A stretch of DNA of 64,000 nt from Qipengyuania psychrotolerans (GCF_019711355.1 NZ_CP081297.1:620001-684000); one strand, 5' to 3'. Positions 28,708-37,725 are shown, counted from the first letter of the stretch. The notes: generated from the sequence alone by a model not told the origin. Translations and numbers: made by a program.

Positions 28708-30557
28708 GCGCCGACCCCCGCGATATACCGGCCTACGTTCTTCTCCAGCACGTCCATCGGGACATTGCCGCCAAGGATGACCGCGTCGTTGAAGGCCTTG
28801 AAGTCGTAGGCCGGGCCAAGCACCCGGCGAGCCCGCTCGCGCTGGTCGACGATGCGGCTGTGGCCCAGCTTGTAACCGGTCGCCTGTCCGGGCCAGCTGC
28901 AATAGCGGTCGACTTCGCCTTCGACTTCGTTGCGCTTGCTGCCATTGCGCTCGACAAAGAAATTGACGGCCCGCTCGCGGCTCCAGCCCTTTGAATGCAG
29001 GCCGGTGTCGACCACCATGCGGCAGGCGCGGAATGCGAGGCTTTGCAGGTACCCCAGCTTGCCGACGGTATAGTCGTCATATGCGCCCAGCTCGTCAGCC
29101 AGTTGTTCGCCGTAAAGCGCCCAGCCTTCGCTGAAGGGATTGAAGGCCAGGATTGATCGGATCAGCGGCAGGCGGTTCGAATATTCGCCTTCCCAGACAT
29201 GGCCGGGAATGGTCTCGTGATAGGTCAGGTCGGCCAGATCGTATTTACGGTGCAGATCGGTGGTCCGCAGGTTGATCCAGAAGCGGCCCGGAATGGTCCC
29301 GTCCTTGCTGCCTGCGCCGCCATATGCGCCTGGAGCGCCGACTTCTTCGGCCACGGGGATACGCACGACTTCCATATTGGGATCGACCAGCGTGTTGAAC
29401 GCACGGGGCATCTGCGCCTTGATCCAGTTCACCCGGTCCCAGATGAACTCCATGATCTCTTCGCGGCCCGGATCGCCCTCCGCGAACATATAACGCGGGT
29501 CGGCGCCCAGCTCCTGCATCCGCTCGCCAACAGAACCGCTGGTGTAGCCAATTTCGCGCAAGATCGGGTCCATGCGGGAATGCAGCGATTCCAGTTCTTC
29601 GAGGCCCTGTTGATGCACCTCGTCAGCGGTGAGCGTGGTCGTGGTGCTAGAACGAAGCGCCCATGAGTAGAACTCGTCGCCGCGCGGGCGTGCTGAAATG
29701 CCCGGGTCGTCAGTAGCCACGCGGCGCTCGGCCTTCAGTTCTTCGAGCTGCCTCGTCAGGGCCTCGGCAATCGGGCCGCTCTCAAGTGTCATGGCGCGAT
29801 TGGCATGGCTTTCCGGCATGCCTTTGGCAGTCAGCTTGGCGCGCAGGTCAGCGGCGAATAGCTCCCCTTTCCCGGCGCTCGCGATGGTCTGCTCCATCTG
29901 GCGCATTGCCTTGTCGAGAAGGAAGCCGGGAGGGACAACGCCCATGCCGCGCGCGCTTTGGATGCGGGCCAATTCCCCGTCGAGCGAAGCGGGAAACGCC
30001 TCCAGCCGTTCGATATAGGCATCGGCATCATCGCCGTTCTCGACCTTCTGGTTCGATTGCATGAAGCGCGGCATGGCGAGGTATTCGCCCACGTTCTGGA
30101 TCACGACATAGGGTGCGGTACGCCAATTACCGACGGGCGTATCGCCGTAGGGCAGGGCGAAGCCATCGAGGGCTAGGTCGTAGGCGCTTTCGACCACATC
30201 GAGGTTGGTGATCGTGGTGCTGTCCAGCCCATCGCGGGGAAACGCCCGGACGCGCGCAAGATCCTGCCGCAGCGTCGCAGCATAGGCATCCTGGCCTTCA
30301 GGTGACTGGTCTTCCAGCTTTCCGCGCAGATAAGCGTATTGGCCGGTATCGACGCCAAGGCTCGTCGCCCGCTCAGGCTCGTGTTCCAGCAGATTGTACG
30401 CTGCGACTTCAAGCAGCCGCTCTGCGCCGATTTTCTGTGCAGCGGCGATACCCTCGGCGCGCGGCAGTGCAGCGCATCCGCCAAGGGTAAGAGCCGTGGT
30501 TGCGCCAAGCCCGGCGAGAACTTGGCGGCGGGTTGCTTCGATGCTGTGTGTTGTCAT
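28704..30557 (-). CDS. DUF885 family exported putative metallopeptidase
   Basis: A 617-residue protein of the DUF885 family. The N-terminus has a twin-arginine signal (ATRRQVLAGLGA) ending in a lipobox-like LGGC, so it should be folded in the cytoplasm and exported, possibly lipid-anchored. The zinc-type motif YHETIPGHVWE and the downstream NPFSEGWALYGE are the hallmark residues of the family, related to M32 carboxypeptidase-like enzymes. The substrate is unknown. The next upstream gene (DUF3597) is 37 bp away on the same strand. Confidence 0.84.
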   Translation of the reverse strand: MTTHSIEATRRQVLAGLGATTALTLGGCAALPRAEGIAAAQKIGAERLLEVAAYNLLEHEPERATSLGVDTGQYAYLRGKLEDQSPEGQDAYAATLRQDLARVRAFPRDGLDSTTITNLDVVESAYDLALDGFALPYGDTPVGNWRTAPYVVIQNVGEYLAMPRFMQSNQKVENGDDADAYIERLEAFPASLDGELARIQSARGMGVVPPGFLLDKAMRQMEQTIASAGKGELFAADLRAKLTAKGMPESHANRAMTLESGPIAEALTRQLEELKAERRVATDDPGISARPRGDEFYSWALRSSTTTTLTADEVHQQGLEELESLHSRMDPILREIGYTSGSVGERMQELGADPRYMFAEGDPGREEIMEFIWDRVNWIKAQMPRAFNTLVDPNMEVVRIPVAEEVGAPGAYGGAGSKDGTIPGRFWINLRTTDLHRKYDLADLTYHETIPGHVWEGEYSNRLPLIRSILAFNPFSEGWALYGEQLADELGAYDDYTVGKLGYLQSLAFRACRMVVDTGLHSKGWSRERAVNFFVERNGSKRNEVEGEVDRYCSWPGQATGYKLGHSRIVDQRERARRVLGPAYDFKAFNDAVILGGNVPMDVLEKNVGRYIAGVGA

Positions 30558-30594
30558 GCGCGCGGGTGTGTAACCCGCGCGCTAGACTGTCAAA

Positions 30595-30957
30595 TCAATC
30601 GAGGAATTCAGCCGGGACACGGCCGCCATTGGCCGACAATTCCTGCATCGTGCGGCGATGCAGCCAGATGTTGTCTTCCGCGCTACCGCTGTAATCGTCA
30701 CGGCCCAGTTCCTGCGCCAGCGCCTTGCGGTTGTCGTAGCTGGAATCGACATTGATCAGCTTCATCAGGTCAACGATGCTGGTGCGCCAGTTGAGACGAT
30801 CGGCACCGGGCATGGAATCGAGGCTGTTCTCGACATTGATGATCGGGACGGTCTGGTCCTGCTTGGAAGGGATGCCAGTGGTCTTGGGAAGCGGAGCATC
30901 CTGAGCCTTGGCTTTCTTGCCGAAAATCGCTTCTTTGATTGAGCTGAAAATGCCCAT
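30595..30957 (-). CDS. DUF3597 domain protein
   Basis: A 120-residue small protein. MGIFSSIKEAIFGKK at the start is an amphipathic helix, followed by a linker and the conserved core LNWRTSIVDLMKLINVDSS and DDYSGSAEDNIWLHRR. This pattern is DUF3597, often annotated next to LysM-like or stress proteins; no function is established. The GGAGACGAC stretch just upstream serves as ribosome site. Confidence 0.78.
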   Translation of the reverse strand: MGIFSSIKEAIFGKKAKAQDAPLPKTTGIPSKQDQTVPIINVENSLDSMPGADRLNWRTSIVDLMKLINVDSSYDNRKALAQELGRDDYSGSAEDNIWLHRRTMQELSANGGRVPAEFLD

Positions 30958-31075
30958 TGTCGTCTCCCATCTATCTGATTTGCGGCCCTTGCGGCCTCAC
31001 ATCAGCTTAACGGTGGCGACTTGCACTCGTTCCGCGACTATACGCGGGTTTACAATCTGACTTTGCGGGGAAGTG

Positions 31076-31285
31076 ATGCTCGACACTATTCTTTCAATCA
31101 CCGTGCTGGCCGCCGCACTGCTGCTGTTTGGCGCCTATATGCTGTGGCGGCGCACGGGAAATGCGAAGCATCCGTTGCTGATGGTCCTGCTGGCGGTGAT
31201 CGCGGTCATCAATGTCATGATCTGGACCGTGCCAGCCGCCGACGGTGAAGCCCCGCTCGACAAGGTCGAACGAGGCTCGCGCTGA
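31076..31285 (+). CDS. Small two-helix membrane protein
   Basis: A 69-residue protein with hydrophobic segments at about residues 5-22 and 35-52 (LLMVLLAVIAVINVMIW), separated by the basic turn WRRTGNAKH. ATG 31076 has GGGGA upstream; GTG 31073 is one codon earlier. No family is recognised. It converges with tonB, whose stop lies 20 bp away. Confidence 0.62.
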   Translation: MLDTILSITVLAAALLLFGAYMLWRRTGNAKHPLLMVLLAVIAVINVMIWTVPAADGEAPLDKVERGSR

Positions 31286-31304
31286 CGCTGCCGTTGAAGG
31301 AGGC

Positions 31305-31976
31305 TTAGTTGGGCAGCTGCCAGAGCACCGAGCCGGTATAGCTTCCCGCCACCGGCTCGCCCGAGCGACCGCGGGCGGGCTCGAACTTCGCGCGCTTTTG
31401 GACCAGCACGCATGTCGCATCATCCAGTACCGAATGTCCGGTTGAGCGGGTGACACGGCATCCGGTAACCTTGCCCGAGGCAGCGATGTCGAGCGTGAAA
31501 GTTGCTGTGCCGGTCAGATCGCGCCGCGCCCAGCTGGACTTGTAATCGCGATCGCTGAGCCAGGCTCCCGGATCGTTGCGCGGCCTGGCGCCGACCGGAT
31601 CGAAGCCGGTCGGAGTGGGCGCAGGCGGAGCCAGTTCGGTCGGGCCGGGCTTGGTGCGCGGCTGCGGCGGCAGGATCAGGTCCGTGGTCGGGATGACCGG
31701 CGTAGTGTCGATCAGGCTGAAATCGGGCTTTGGAACCGTGATCGGCGGAGTGGTTACGGCCTCCTGCGCCGCAGAGGGCGGTGTTTCCGGCGGCGGTGTT
31801 TCTGGCGGCGGAGGCGGATCAAGTGGAAATTCGACCCCCGCGAACGGTTCATCTTTCTGAACCAGCATCTGCGTCACGCTCAAACCGGTGATCACGGCGA
31901 AGCCGATTGCTGCCTGCACTCCGATGGCGGCGGCCATTCCGGCGGGTGAAGCCCTTCGGTTGTCTGCATAAGCCAT
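31305..31976 (-). CDS. TonB-family energy transducer
   Basis: A 223-residue TonB. An N-terminal membrane anchor (about residues 14-38), a proline-rich spacer across the periplasm (PPPPPETPPPETPP and further Pro/Thr-rich stretches) and a C-terminal TonB domain (ATFTLDIAASGKVTGCRVTRST, given here in part as LDIAASGKVTGCRV, then LVQKRAKFEPARG). It passes proton-motive force to outer-membrane receptors. ExbB/ExbD are not adjacent. A Zur-like palindrome overlaps its likely promoter (32010-32026), suggesting zinc control. A GGAGAGGA ribosome site precedes the ATG. Confidence 0.88.
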   Translation of the reverse strand: MAYADNRRASPAGMAAAIGVQAAIGFAVITGLSVTQMLVQKDEPFAGVEFPLDPPPPPETPPPETPPSAAQEAVTTPPITVPKPDFSLIDTTPVIPTTDLILPPQPRTKPGPTELAPPAPTPTGFDPVGARPRNDPGAWLSDRDYKSSWARRDLTGTATFTLDIAASGKVTGCRVTRSTGHSVLDDATCVLVQKRAKFEPARGRSGEPVAGSYTGSVLWQLPN

Positions 31977-32009
31977 CGTCTTTCCTCTCCTTTGCGACTC
32001 GGAATAGCA

Positions 32010-32026
32010 ATGTTACAACATAACAT
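32010..32026 (-). promoter_or_regulatory. Zur-like palindrome in the tonB promoter
   Basis: Read toward tonB the 17 bases are ATGTTATGTTGTAACAT, a perfect 6-bp-arm inverted repeat that matches the proteobacterial Zur consensus ATGTTATANTATAACAT at 14 of 16 fixed positions. It overlaps a plausible -10 (TAACAT), 16 bp downstream of TTGCAA as -35. The remaining 240 bp towards the hydrolase gene show nothing else I can identify. Confidence 0.5.
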
Positions 32027-32262
32027 ACAAATTGCAAGAGGGAGTGATTTGCGGCTGGGAGGGCTGGTCGTGGTCTTTGAGTTGGAGCTTCTATTTGGCG
32101 TCAGGCATTAACGCGCGCATCCGCTCGCGGGGCTATCCCGGCGCAAGCGAACTGATGGGCAGTGCTCCAAGCGGCCAGCCGACTGCGAGCGCCCCTTGTC
32201 CGGGAGCGGTAGCGATAGGGCAGATCAAGCGCTCCGACCGCATTGGGCCGAGCGCTTGGAGA

Positions 32263-32919
32263 TTACTTGATCGGGCAGGCCGGATCGAGACGAAAATCGA
32301 GGTAATTGTCGACCGACTTCATCAGGTCTTCCTGCTCGTTTTCGAAGAAGTGATTGGCGCGCGGGATTTCTTCGTGGTGCACGGTGATATGCTTCTGCGT
32401 GCGCAGCTTCTCGACGAGCTTGGTCACGGCACCGGGCTGGACAACGGTGTCCTGCGCGCCGTGGATGAAGATACCGCTGGCGGGGCAAGGTGCCAGGAAC
32501 GAGAAATCATACATGCTCGCCGGGGCGCCAATGCTCAGCCAACCGCGAATTTCCGGACGGCGCATGAGCAATTGCATACCGATGAGCGAACCGAAGCTGA
32601 CACCGGCAACCCAGGTTACCTGCGCTTCGGGGTGGATTTCCTGAACCCAGTCGAGCGCGGCAGCTGCATCGGAAAGTTCACCGACGCCGTTATCGAAGCT
32701 GCCCTGGCTACGGCCCACGCCGCGGAAGTTGAACCGCAAGGTCGCAAACCCGCGATTGACGAAGGTCTTGTAGAGCCGCTGCGTGATCTGCTCGTTCATG
32801 GTGCCGCCGCCCTGCGGGTGCGGGTGCAAGATCATCGCCACGGGTGCGCGGGGGCGCGGTGCGGGAGAGAAACGGCCTTCAAGGCGGCCTTCGGGGCCGG
32901 GAAAAATCACGGTCGGCAT
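32263..32919 (-). CDS. Alpha/beta hydrolase (dienelactone-hydrolase-like small esterase type)
   Basis: A 218-residue cytoplasmic hydrolase. Oxyanion region MILHPHPQGGGTMN, nucleophile elbow VAGVSFGSLIG (Ser in GVSFGS), an acid in IHGAQDTVV and the catalytic His in RANHFF are in order, so the triad is complete. This subgroup starts with PTVIFPGPEGRLEG and has been annotated widely in alphaproteobacteria without a known substrate. It diverges from the cysteine desulfurase pair. Confidence 0.82.
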   Translation of the reverse strand: MPTVIFPGPEGRLEGRFSPAPRPRAPVAMILHPHPQGGGTMNEQITQRLYKTFVNRGFATLRFNFRGVGRSQGSFDNGVGELSDAAAALDWVQEIHPEAQVTWVAGVSFGSLIGMQLLMRRPEIRGWLSIGAPASMYDFSFLAPCPASGIFIHGAQDTVVQPGAVTKLVEKLRTQKHITVHHEEIPRANHFFENEQEDLMKSVDNYLDFRLDPACPIK

Positions 32920-33025
32920 GGGAGAGTTACCCTAGTCGGAAATTATCGGGGCGCGTGGCCCCATAGGGACTTGCGCAAGGTTGCCCGCTATATAGGGTTT
33001 CTTCGCGAAATCGCAATTATATTGA

Positions 33026-34108
33026 GTAAGTCCCGTCCCGACACGAATCTATCTCGATCATGCCGCCACTACGCCGCTGCGCTCCGAAGCTAAGGCTGCG
33101 ATGGATGAAGGCTTTGCCCTGTGGGCCAATCCAAGCAGCCCGCATGCCGAAGGGCGCAAGGCGCGCGCCTCGCTTGAGGATGCGCGCGAACGGATAAAGC
33201 GCGCGCTTGGCTGGGAGGGAGAGGTTATCTTTACCTCCGGTGCGAGCGAGGCGGCGGCGCTGGCGCTTTCCCACGCGAATGCAGGGGCGCGGCTGGCATC
33301 TGCTGTCGAGCATGACGCGATCCTCAAGGCGGCACCTGATGCGGAGCGGCTGCCGGTTCGCCCTGACGGAGCGCTGGATCTGAAGAATTTGTCCGAGGCC
33401 GTGCGGCGGGAAAAGCCGCTGGTGGCTGTGCAGCAGATCAACTCGGAAACGGGGAACGCCCAGCCGCTCGCCGAAATATCGGCGATTGTGCAGGAGACTG
33501 GCGGCTACCTGCTCGCCGACTGCGCGCAAAGTGCGGGCAAGTTCGCACTTCCTCCCTGCGACATTGCCATCATCTCGGCGCATAAATTCGGTGGCCCGAT
33601 TGGCGTGGGCGCTCTGCTGGTGAAGGACTACGCCATGCTCGCGCCATCTGGCGGGCAGGAGCGTGGATACCGGCGCGGGACCGAAAACCTGCCCGGCGTC
33701 CTCGGCATGGCGGCTGCGTTGGAGGCGTGCAGCGATCCGTATCTCGATCCCGCAATCCTCGAGCCTCTCGACCAACTGGCGCAGAAGTGCCGCGACCTTG
33801 GCGGCACATGGCTTTCCGACCGCCTCTCCGATCGGACGCCCTATATCCGCGCCATCGCCATGCCCAATATGAGCGGCAGCGCGCAGGTCATGCGGTTCGA
33901 CATGGCCGGAATATCCGTATCGCAAGGCAGTGCCTGCTCATCGGGCACGATGAAAACCAGCCATGTGCTGCAGGCCATGCAGGTCGAACCCGAGGTGGCC
34001 GACCGGACCATTCGCGCGAGCTTCGGCTGGAACACCACCCGCGAAGAGGTGGAACGCTTCTGCGAGGTATGGCTTGATTTGGCTCAAGGAAAATCCGGAG
34101 CATTATGA
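33026..34108 (+). CDS. Cysteine desulfurase-like PLP enzyme, no normal start codon visible
   Basis: A NifS/IscS-family enzyme of about 350 residues, which takes sulfur from cysteine as a persulfide. PLP Lys is in IISAHKFGGP and the active-site Cys in GSACSSGTMKTSH. The family N-terminus RIYLDHAATTPLRSE is encoded from 33044, but upstream in that frame only GTA and stop (33023-33025) are found, with no ATG/GTG/TTG; the first ATG (33101) would cut off this conserved segment. I report the open frame from 33026. TTG 33022 in the neighbouring frame would fit if one base were removed. It overlaps the second desulfurase by 4 bp. Confidence 0.72.
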   Translation, partial: VSPVPTRIYLDHAATTPLRSEAKAAMDEGFALWANPSSPHAEGRKARASLEDARERIKRALGWEGEVIFTSGASEAAALALSHANAGARLASAVEHDAILKAAPDAERLPVRPDGALDLKNLSEAVRREKPLVAVQQINSETGNAQPLAEISAIVQETGGYLLADCAQSAGKFALPPCDIAIISAHKFGGPIGVGALLVKDYAMLAPSGGQERGYRRGTENLPGVLGMAAALEACSDPYLDPAILEPLDQLAQKCRDLGGTWLSDRLSDRTPYIRAIAMPNMSGSAQVMRFDMAGISVSQGSACSSGTMKTSHVLQAMQVEPEVADRTIRASFGWNTTREEVERFCEVWLDLAQGKSGAL

Positions 34109-35181
34109 TCTACCTCGACTATCAGGCCACCACGCCGCTTGCCCCGGATGCGCGCGATGCCATGATGCGCTGGCTCGATGGGCCGGGCGGCACCGGCTTT
34201 GGCAATCCTCACTCACCGCACCGCATGGGTAGGCAGGCCAAGGCAGCCATCGAAATGGCGCGCGAACAGGTTGCCGCGCTGTTTCCCGCAGGTGGCCGGG
34301 TGATCTTTACCTCCGGCGCGACCGAGGCGCTTAACCTCGCCATCCGCGGAAGCGGTGAAGGCGGGACGGTATCGGTGTCTGCCATCGAACATTCCGCAGT
34401 GCTCGACACGGCGCAAGACGCCGGCAAATGCCACATTCTCAACGTCGCCAAGGACGGGCAGTGCAATACGAAGCAGGACCTGCCCGCAGACACGCGGCTT
34501 GTCTGCGTGATGCAGGTAAATAACGAAATCGGGACCATCCAGCCGACCCTCGAATGGCACCGCAAAGCCAAGGCCGCAAACGCGCTTTATATGTGCGACG
34601 CGGTGCAGGCTTACGGCAAGATCGAGGTCACTTCCGCCGACATGATCGCCATCAGCGCGCACAAGTTCCACGGCCCCAAGGGCGTAGGTGCATTGTGGCT
34701 GCGTGAAGGGCTCGACATCAAAGAGGTGCAGACAGGCGGGGGACAGGAATTCGGCATCCGTTCGGGCACGCTCAGCCCCGCCTTGATTGCGGGCATGGGC
34801 GCGGCGGCCAAGGAGGCCAAGGAACGGATGGAGCAGGACCGCGACCATGTTGAAAAGCTGTGGCGGCGCGCGACTGAACTGTTCGGCAAGTGGGAGATCA
34901 ACGGCAGCGCCGAGGCCCGCTACCACGGGAATCTCAACATCCGGCGCAAGGGCCTCGATGTGAACCGGCTTATGAGCGATTGCCGCGATATCATGTTTTC
35001 CGCGGGATCGGCCTGCGCCAGCGGGTCAGGCCGGACCAGCCACGTGCTCGAAGCCATCGGGCTGTCAAAAGCGCAGGCGAAAAGCTCCATCAGGCTCGGG
35101 TTCGGGCGCTACACCACGGTAGAAGAGATCGAGGAAGCCGCCGACCAGATTAACGCAGCGGCAGAGGTGCAGGGGCTGTGA
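34105..35181 (+). CDS. Cysteine desulfurase (IscS/NifS type)
   Basis: A complete 358-residue desulfurase. N-terminus MIYLDYQATTPLAPDARDAM, PLP Lys in ISAHKFHGPKG, catalytic Cys in AGSACASGSGRTSHVL. It is paralogous to the gene before it, with which it overlaps by ATGA, and overlaps the ferredoxin after it by 4 bp. Three-gene coupling suggests joint Fe-S or sulfur-transfer duty. The Suf scaffold genes are not within the window, and which desulfurase feeds them cannot be told from the sequence. Confidence 0.94.
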   Translation: MIYLDYQATTPLAPDARDAMMRWLDGPGGTGFGNPHSPHRMGRQAKAAIEMAREQVAALFPAGGRVIFTSGATEALNLAIRGSGEGGTVSVSAIEHSAVLDTAQDAGKCHILNVAKDGQCNTKQDLPADTRLVCVMQVNNEIGTIQPTLEWHRKAKAANALYMCDAVQAYGKIEVTSADMIAISAHKFHGPKGVGALWLREGLDIKEVQTGGGQEFGIRSGTLSPALIAGMGAAAKEAKERMEQDRDHVEKLWRRATELFGKWEINGSAEARYHGNLNIRRKGLDVNRLMSDCRDIMFSAGSACASGSGRTSHVLEAIGLSKAQAKSSIRLGFGRYTTVEEIEEAADQINAAAEVQGL

Positions 35182-35507
35182 AGGTCCATTTCACCCGAGG
35201 CGAAGGCAAGTCGGCGCAGGTCGTCGAAGCCGCAGCAGGCGACAATCTCCTGCGTGTTGCGCAGGCCGCCGGTATGCCTCTCGAGGGGACGTGCGAAGGC
35301 CAGATGGCTTGTTCAACGTGTCATGTTATCGTGGACGCGGAATGGTTTGGCCGCTTGCCTGAAGCCACCGAAGAGGAGGAGGATATGCTCGACCTCGCAG
35401 CAGGCGTCAGGCGGACCAGCCGCCTGTCTTGCCAGATCACCCTCGACGAGAGCCTGGACGGGCTGACCGTCGCGATCCCGCCCGAGAGCCAGGATATGAG
35501 CCGATAA
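35178..35507 (+). CDS. [2Fe-2S] ferredoxin, adrenodoxin type
   Basis: A 109-residue plant/vertebrate-type ferredoxin: Cys 39, 45 and 48 in the loop CEGQMACSTCHV and Cys 85 in RLSCQI, the C-X5-C-X2-C...C spacing of adrenodoxin-like proteins. The acidic helix EATEEEEDML is the partner-binding surface of this class. In many alphaproteobacteria such a ferredoxin supplies electrons for Fe-S assembly, consistent with the desulfurases just upstream. Confidence 0.93.
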   Translation: MKVHFTRGEGKSAQVVEAAAGDNLLRVAQAAGMPLEGTCEGQMACSTCHVIVDAEWFGRLPEATEEEEDMLDLAAGVRRTSRLSCQITLDESLDGLTVAIPPESQDMSR

Positions 35508-35511
35508 TCGG

Positions 35512-36864
35512 TCAGGTCGCGCCGAGCATCTGTCCGGGCACCGGTCCATCGCCGCCTTTCCGCATCGGCTGCGGTTTCCAGTAGGTCAGCGAACGCCACA
35601 CCCATTCGAGCGGTCCGAAACGGTAGGTGCGCAGCCAGATAACGCTGAATACCATTTCGACAGCGGCGATCGTCAGGACCAGCAGGTAAAGCTGGTAACG
35701 TTCGAATGCGCCGTAGAGGCCGAATCCGAAATCATAGAACAGGAGCGTACAGATGAGTGTTTGGCCAATGTAGTTGGTGAGCGCCATCTGCCCCGCGGCC
35801 GCAAGGCCTTTCTGAAGCCACCGCAGGAGGCCCAGTTTCACGATCAGCAGGATCAGCCCGATGTGTCCAGCGACCATTGCTAGTCGGCTGAACTGGTAAG
35901 TCCGGCCAGCTTCTGCGCCTGCAACCGGGCCAAAGTCTCCCGCTTCAAGAAGGCTGTACTCATAAAGGCCCAGCGTGATTCCGATGCCATAGCCCAGGAT
36001 TGCCGCGCCTGCGTAGAACCCGACACTCCGCGCAGCAGAGAGTACATCCCATTTCAACAGGGCCATGCCGATCAACATGAAGGGCATCATGTCGAACAAC
36101 AGCCAGAATGGTGCGCCTTTCCATTGGAATTCGACGTTGAAATCCCACATTCCGGTCACCGCATCCAGGTAGGATCCCTCGTGCCATCCTTCGAACATGG
36201 CGTTGGATTCCTCGGTCGGAATGACATGGGAAACCTCCTCGTTCCACTTGTCTAGCGCCATCTGCTGTTCTGGACTCAGGCTTTGCCCGGCCGCGACCTG
36301 CGTTTCGGCAACCTGGGCCTGTTCGGCCAGGCCAACCATCTCGTGGTAATCCTGATTGAGCCAGAACGCTGCGATCAGCAGGGCCGCGATGCCCAGTGCG
36401 AATTGCTTGATCGGGACGATCTTGCGGAAAGCAAAAAGCACGAAGCCGCAAAGCGAGTAGGCGAACAGTATCTCGCCCGTCCACAAGAGCAGCGACCAGT
36501 GAATAAAGCCGAAAATCATCAGCCATGTCATTCGCCGGAAATGGATTTCTGCGGTGGTCAGGCCCGCCCCGGCGTTTTCCATGCGCTCGGTCATCAGGTA
36601 GATGCCGGCGCCAAAAAGAATGGAGAAGGTTCCGCGCATAGTGCCTTCGAACCCGACATTCATTATCTTGAACAGGAGCAGGTTGAGCCCGACCGATCCC
36701 CCTGCGGCATTGGGATTTCCATAGGCCTGCCACACGAGACCGAATGCAGAAATGTTCATCAACAGGATGCCGAAAACGGCCACGCCGCGGAGCACATCGA
36801 GCGAGCCGATCCGGTCCTGTTTGCTGACGGGTGCTGTTGTTACGGCGCGGTCAATATTGGTCAT
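35512..36864 (-). CDS. DUF418 multi-pass membrane protein
   Basis: A 450-residue inner-membrane protein. It starts near RIGSLDVLRGVAVFGILLMN, the signature of DUF418, then about eight to ten hydrophobic segments with PF04235-like C-terminal TYRFGPLEWVWRSLTYWK. ATG 36864 follows GGGGAG. A large soluble loop at about residues 150-235 is rich in Gln and Glu. Function unknown; the fold is related to acyltransferase-3-like membrane proteins. It converges with the ferredoxin gene. Confidence 0.84.
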   Translation of the reverse strand: MTNIDRAVTTAPVSKQDRIGSLDVLRGVAVFGILLMNISAFGLVWQAYGNPNAAGGSVGLNLLLFKIMNVGFEGTMRGTFSILFGAGIYLMTERMENAGAGLTTAEIHFRRMTWLMIFGFIHWSLLLWTGEILFAYSLCGFVLFAFRKIVPIKQFALGIAALLIAAFWLNQDYHEMVGLAEQAQVAETQVAAGQSLSPEQQMALDKWNEEVSHVIPTEESNAMFEGWHEGSYLDAVTGMWDFNVEFQWKGAPFWLLFDMMPFMLIGMALLKWDVLSAARSVGFYAGAAILGYGIGITLGLYEYSLLEAGDFGPVAGAEAGRTYQFSRLAMVAGHIGLILLIVKLGLLRWLQKGLAAAGQMALTNYIGQTLICTLLFYDFGFGLYGAFERYQLYLLVLTIAAVEMVFSVIWLRTYRFGPLEWVWRSLTYWKPQPMRKGGDGPVPGQMLGAT

Positions 36865-37014
36865 TAGGGACTCCCCTGTCCCCGAGGCGGCTGAATTCGC
36901 CGCGACCCATGTGCGCTGTTCCGGGCCCCTCGGTCCTTCCCGAACAACAAGGCCTAGGTAACCCAGATGGCGGCCCTGAACAAGTTGCAACATCCATCTC
37001 TTACGTAGTGACGC

Positions 37015-37044
37015 AAAAAACCCCGCCACATCGCAGCAGCGGGG
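37015..37044 (-). terminator. Rho-independent terminator after the PfpI-like gene
   Basis: On the minus strand, CCCCGC (37044-37039) pairs with GCGGGG (37026-37021), with a 12-base loop, followed immediately by six T (37020-37015). It lies 26 bp after the stop of the PfpI-like gene. Confidence 0.8.
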
Positions 37045-37069
37045 CTTTCAATTTGATCACTAGGCTAGT

Positions 37070-37627
37070 TTACGCGCTTTCAAGCTCGCGCTTCTTGACG
37101 TTCTCTCCAAGCATTTCGATCAATGCTTTGCTGAATGCGGGAATATCGTCCGGATTGCGGCTGGTGATCAGATTGCCATCCACGGCCACTTCCTGGTCGA
37201 TGACATTGGCGCCGGCATTCTTGAGATCGGTGCGGACCGACGGCCATGCGGTCACGGTCTTGTCCTTGATGAGGTCTGCTTCCACGAGCAGCCACGGTGC
37301 ATGGCAGATCGCGGCGATGGGCTTATTGGTCGAGGCGAACATCTTGACGATATCGATCGCCTTGTTGTTCATGCGCAGGATATCGGGGTTCATCTGACCG
37401 CCTGGCAACAGCAGGGCGTCATAGCCTTCGCAACTGGAAATCTCGTCGACCGTCTTGTCGACCGCGACGCTGTCGCCCCAGTTCTTTTCATCCCAACCCT
37501 TGATTTCGCCCTTTTCGAGACTCACGACAGTGGTCTCGAAACCGGCGTCTTCCAGATTGGCCTTCGGTTTCATCAGTTCCGACTGTTCAAAACCGTTGGT
37601 GGCGAGGATCATGATCCGCTTTGTCAT
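37070..37627 (-). CDS. DJ-1/PfpI family protein
   Basis: A 185-residue single-domain protein of the DJ-1/PfpI superfamily (YhbO/PfpI group, reported as deglycases or chaperone-like stress proteins). The nucleophile Cys is in AAICHAPWLLVEADL with the neighbouring His; the Glu/Asp of the N-terminal FEQSELMKP region and the DALLLPGG strand are present. AAGGAG lies 7 bp before ATG 37627, so the 10-codon upstream extension is not used. A terminator follows. Confidence 0.9.
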   Translation of the reverse strand: MTKRIMILATNGFEQSELMKPKANLEDAGFETTVVSLEKGEIKGWDEKNWGDSVAVDKTVDEISSCEGYDALLLPGGQMNPDILRMNNKAIDIVKMFASTNKPIAAICHAPWLLVEADLIKDKTVTAWPSVRTDLKNAGANVIDQEVAVDGNLITSRNPDDIPAFSKALIEMLGENVKKRELESA

Positions 37628-37725
37628 AGTGTAACTCCTTGATTTGCTGTTATCCATACTACGTGTGGGGACAGTGCTCCGTTCCGTGCTGACAGCCGAG
37701 CCGTGGCAGTGGTAGGGCGAACGAC

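Noticed and set aside
32032..33093. 353-residue open frame opposite the hydrolase gene
   Set aside because: Overlaps an intact alpha/beta hydrolase with a complete triad; composition is that of a shadow frame. Only its last codons are useful, as they contain the TTG considered for the desulfurase.
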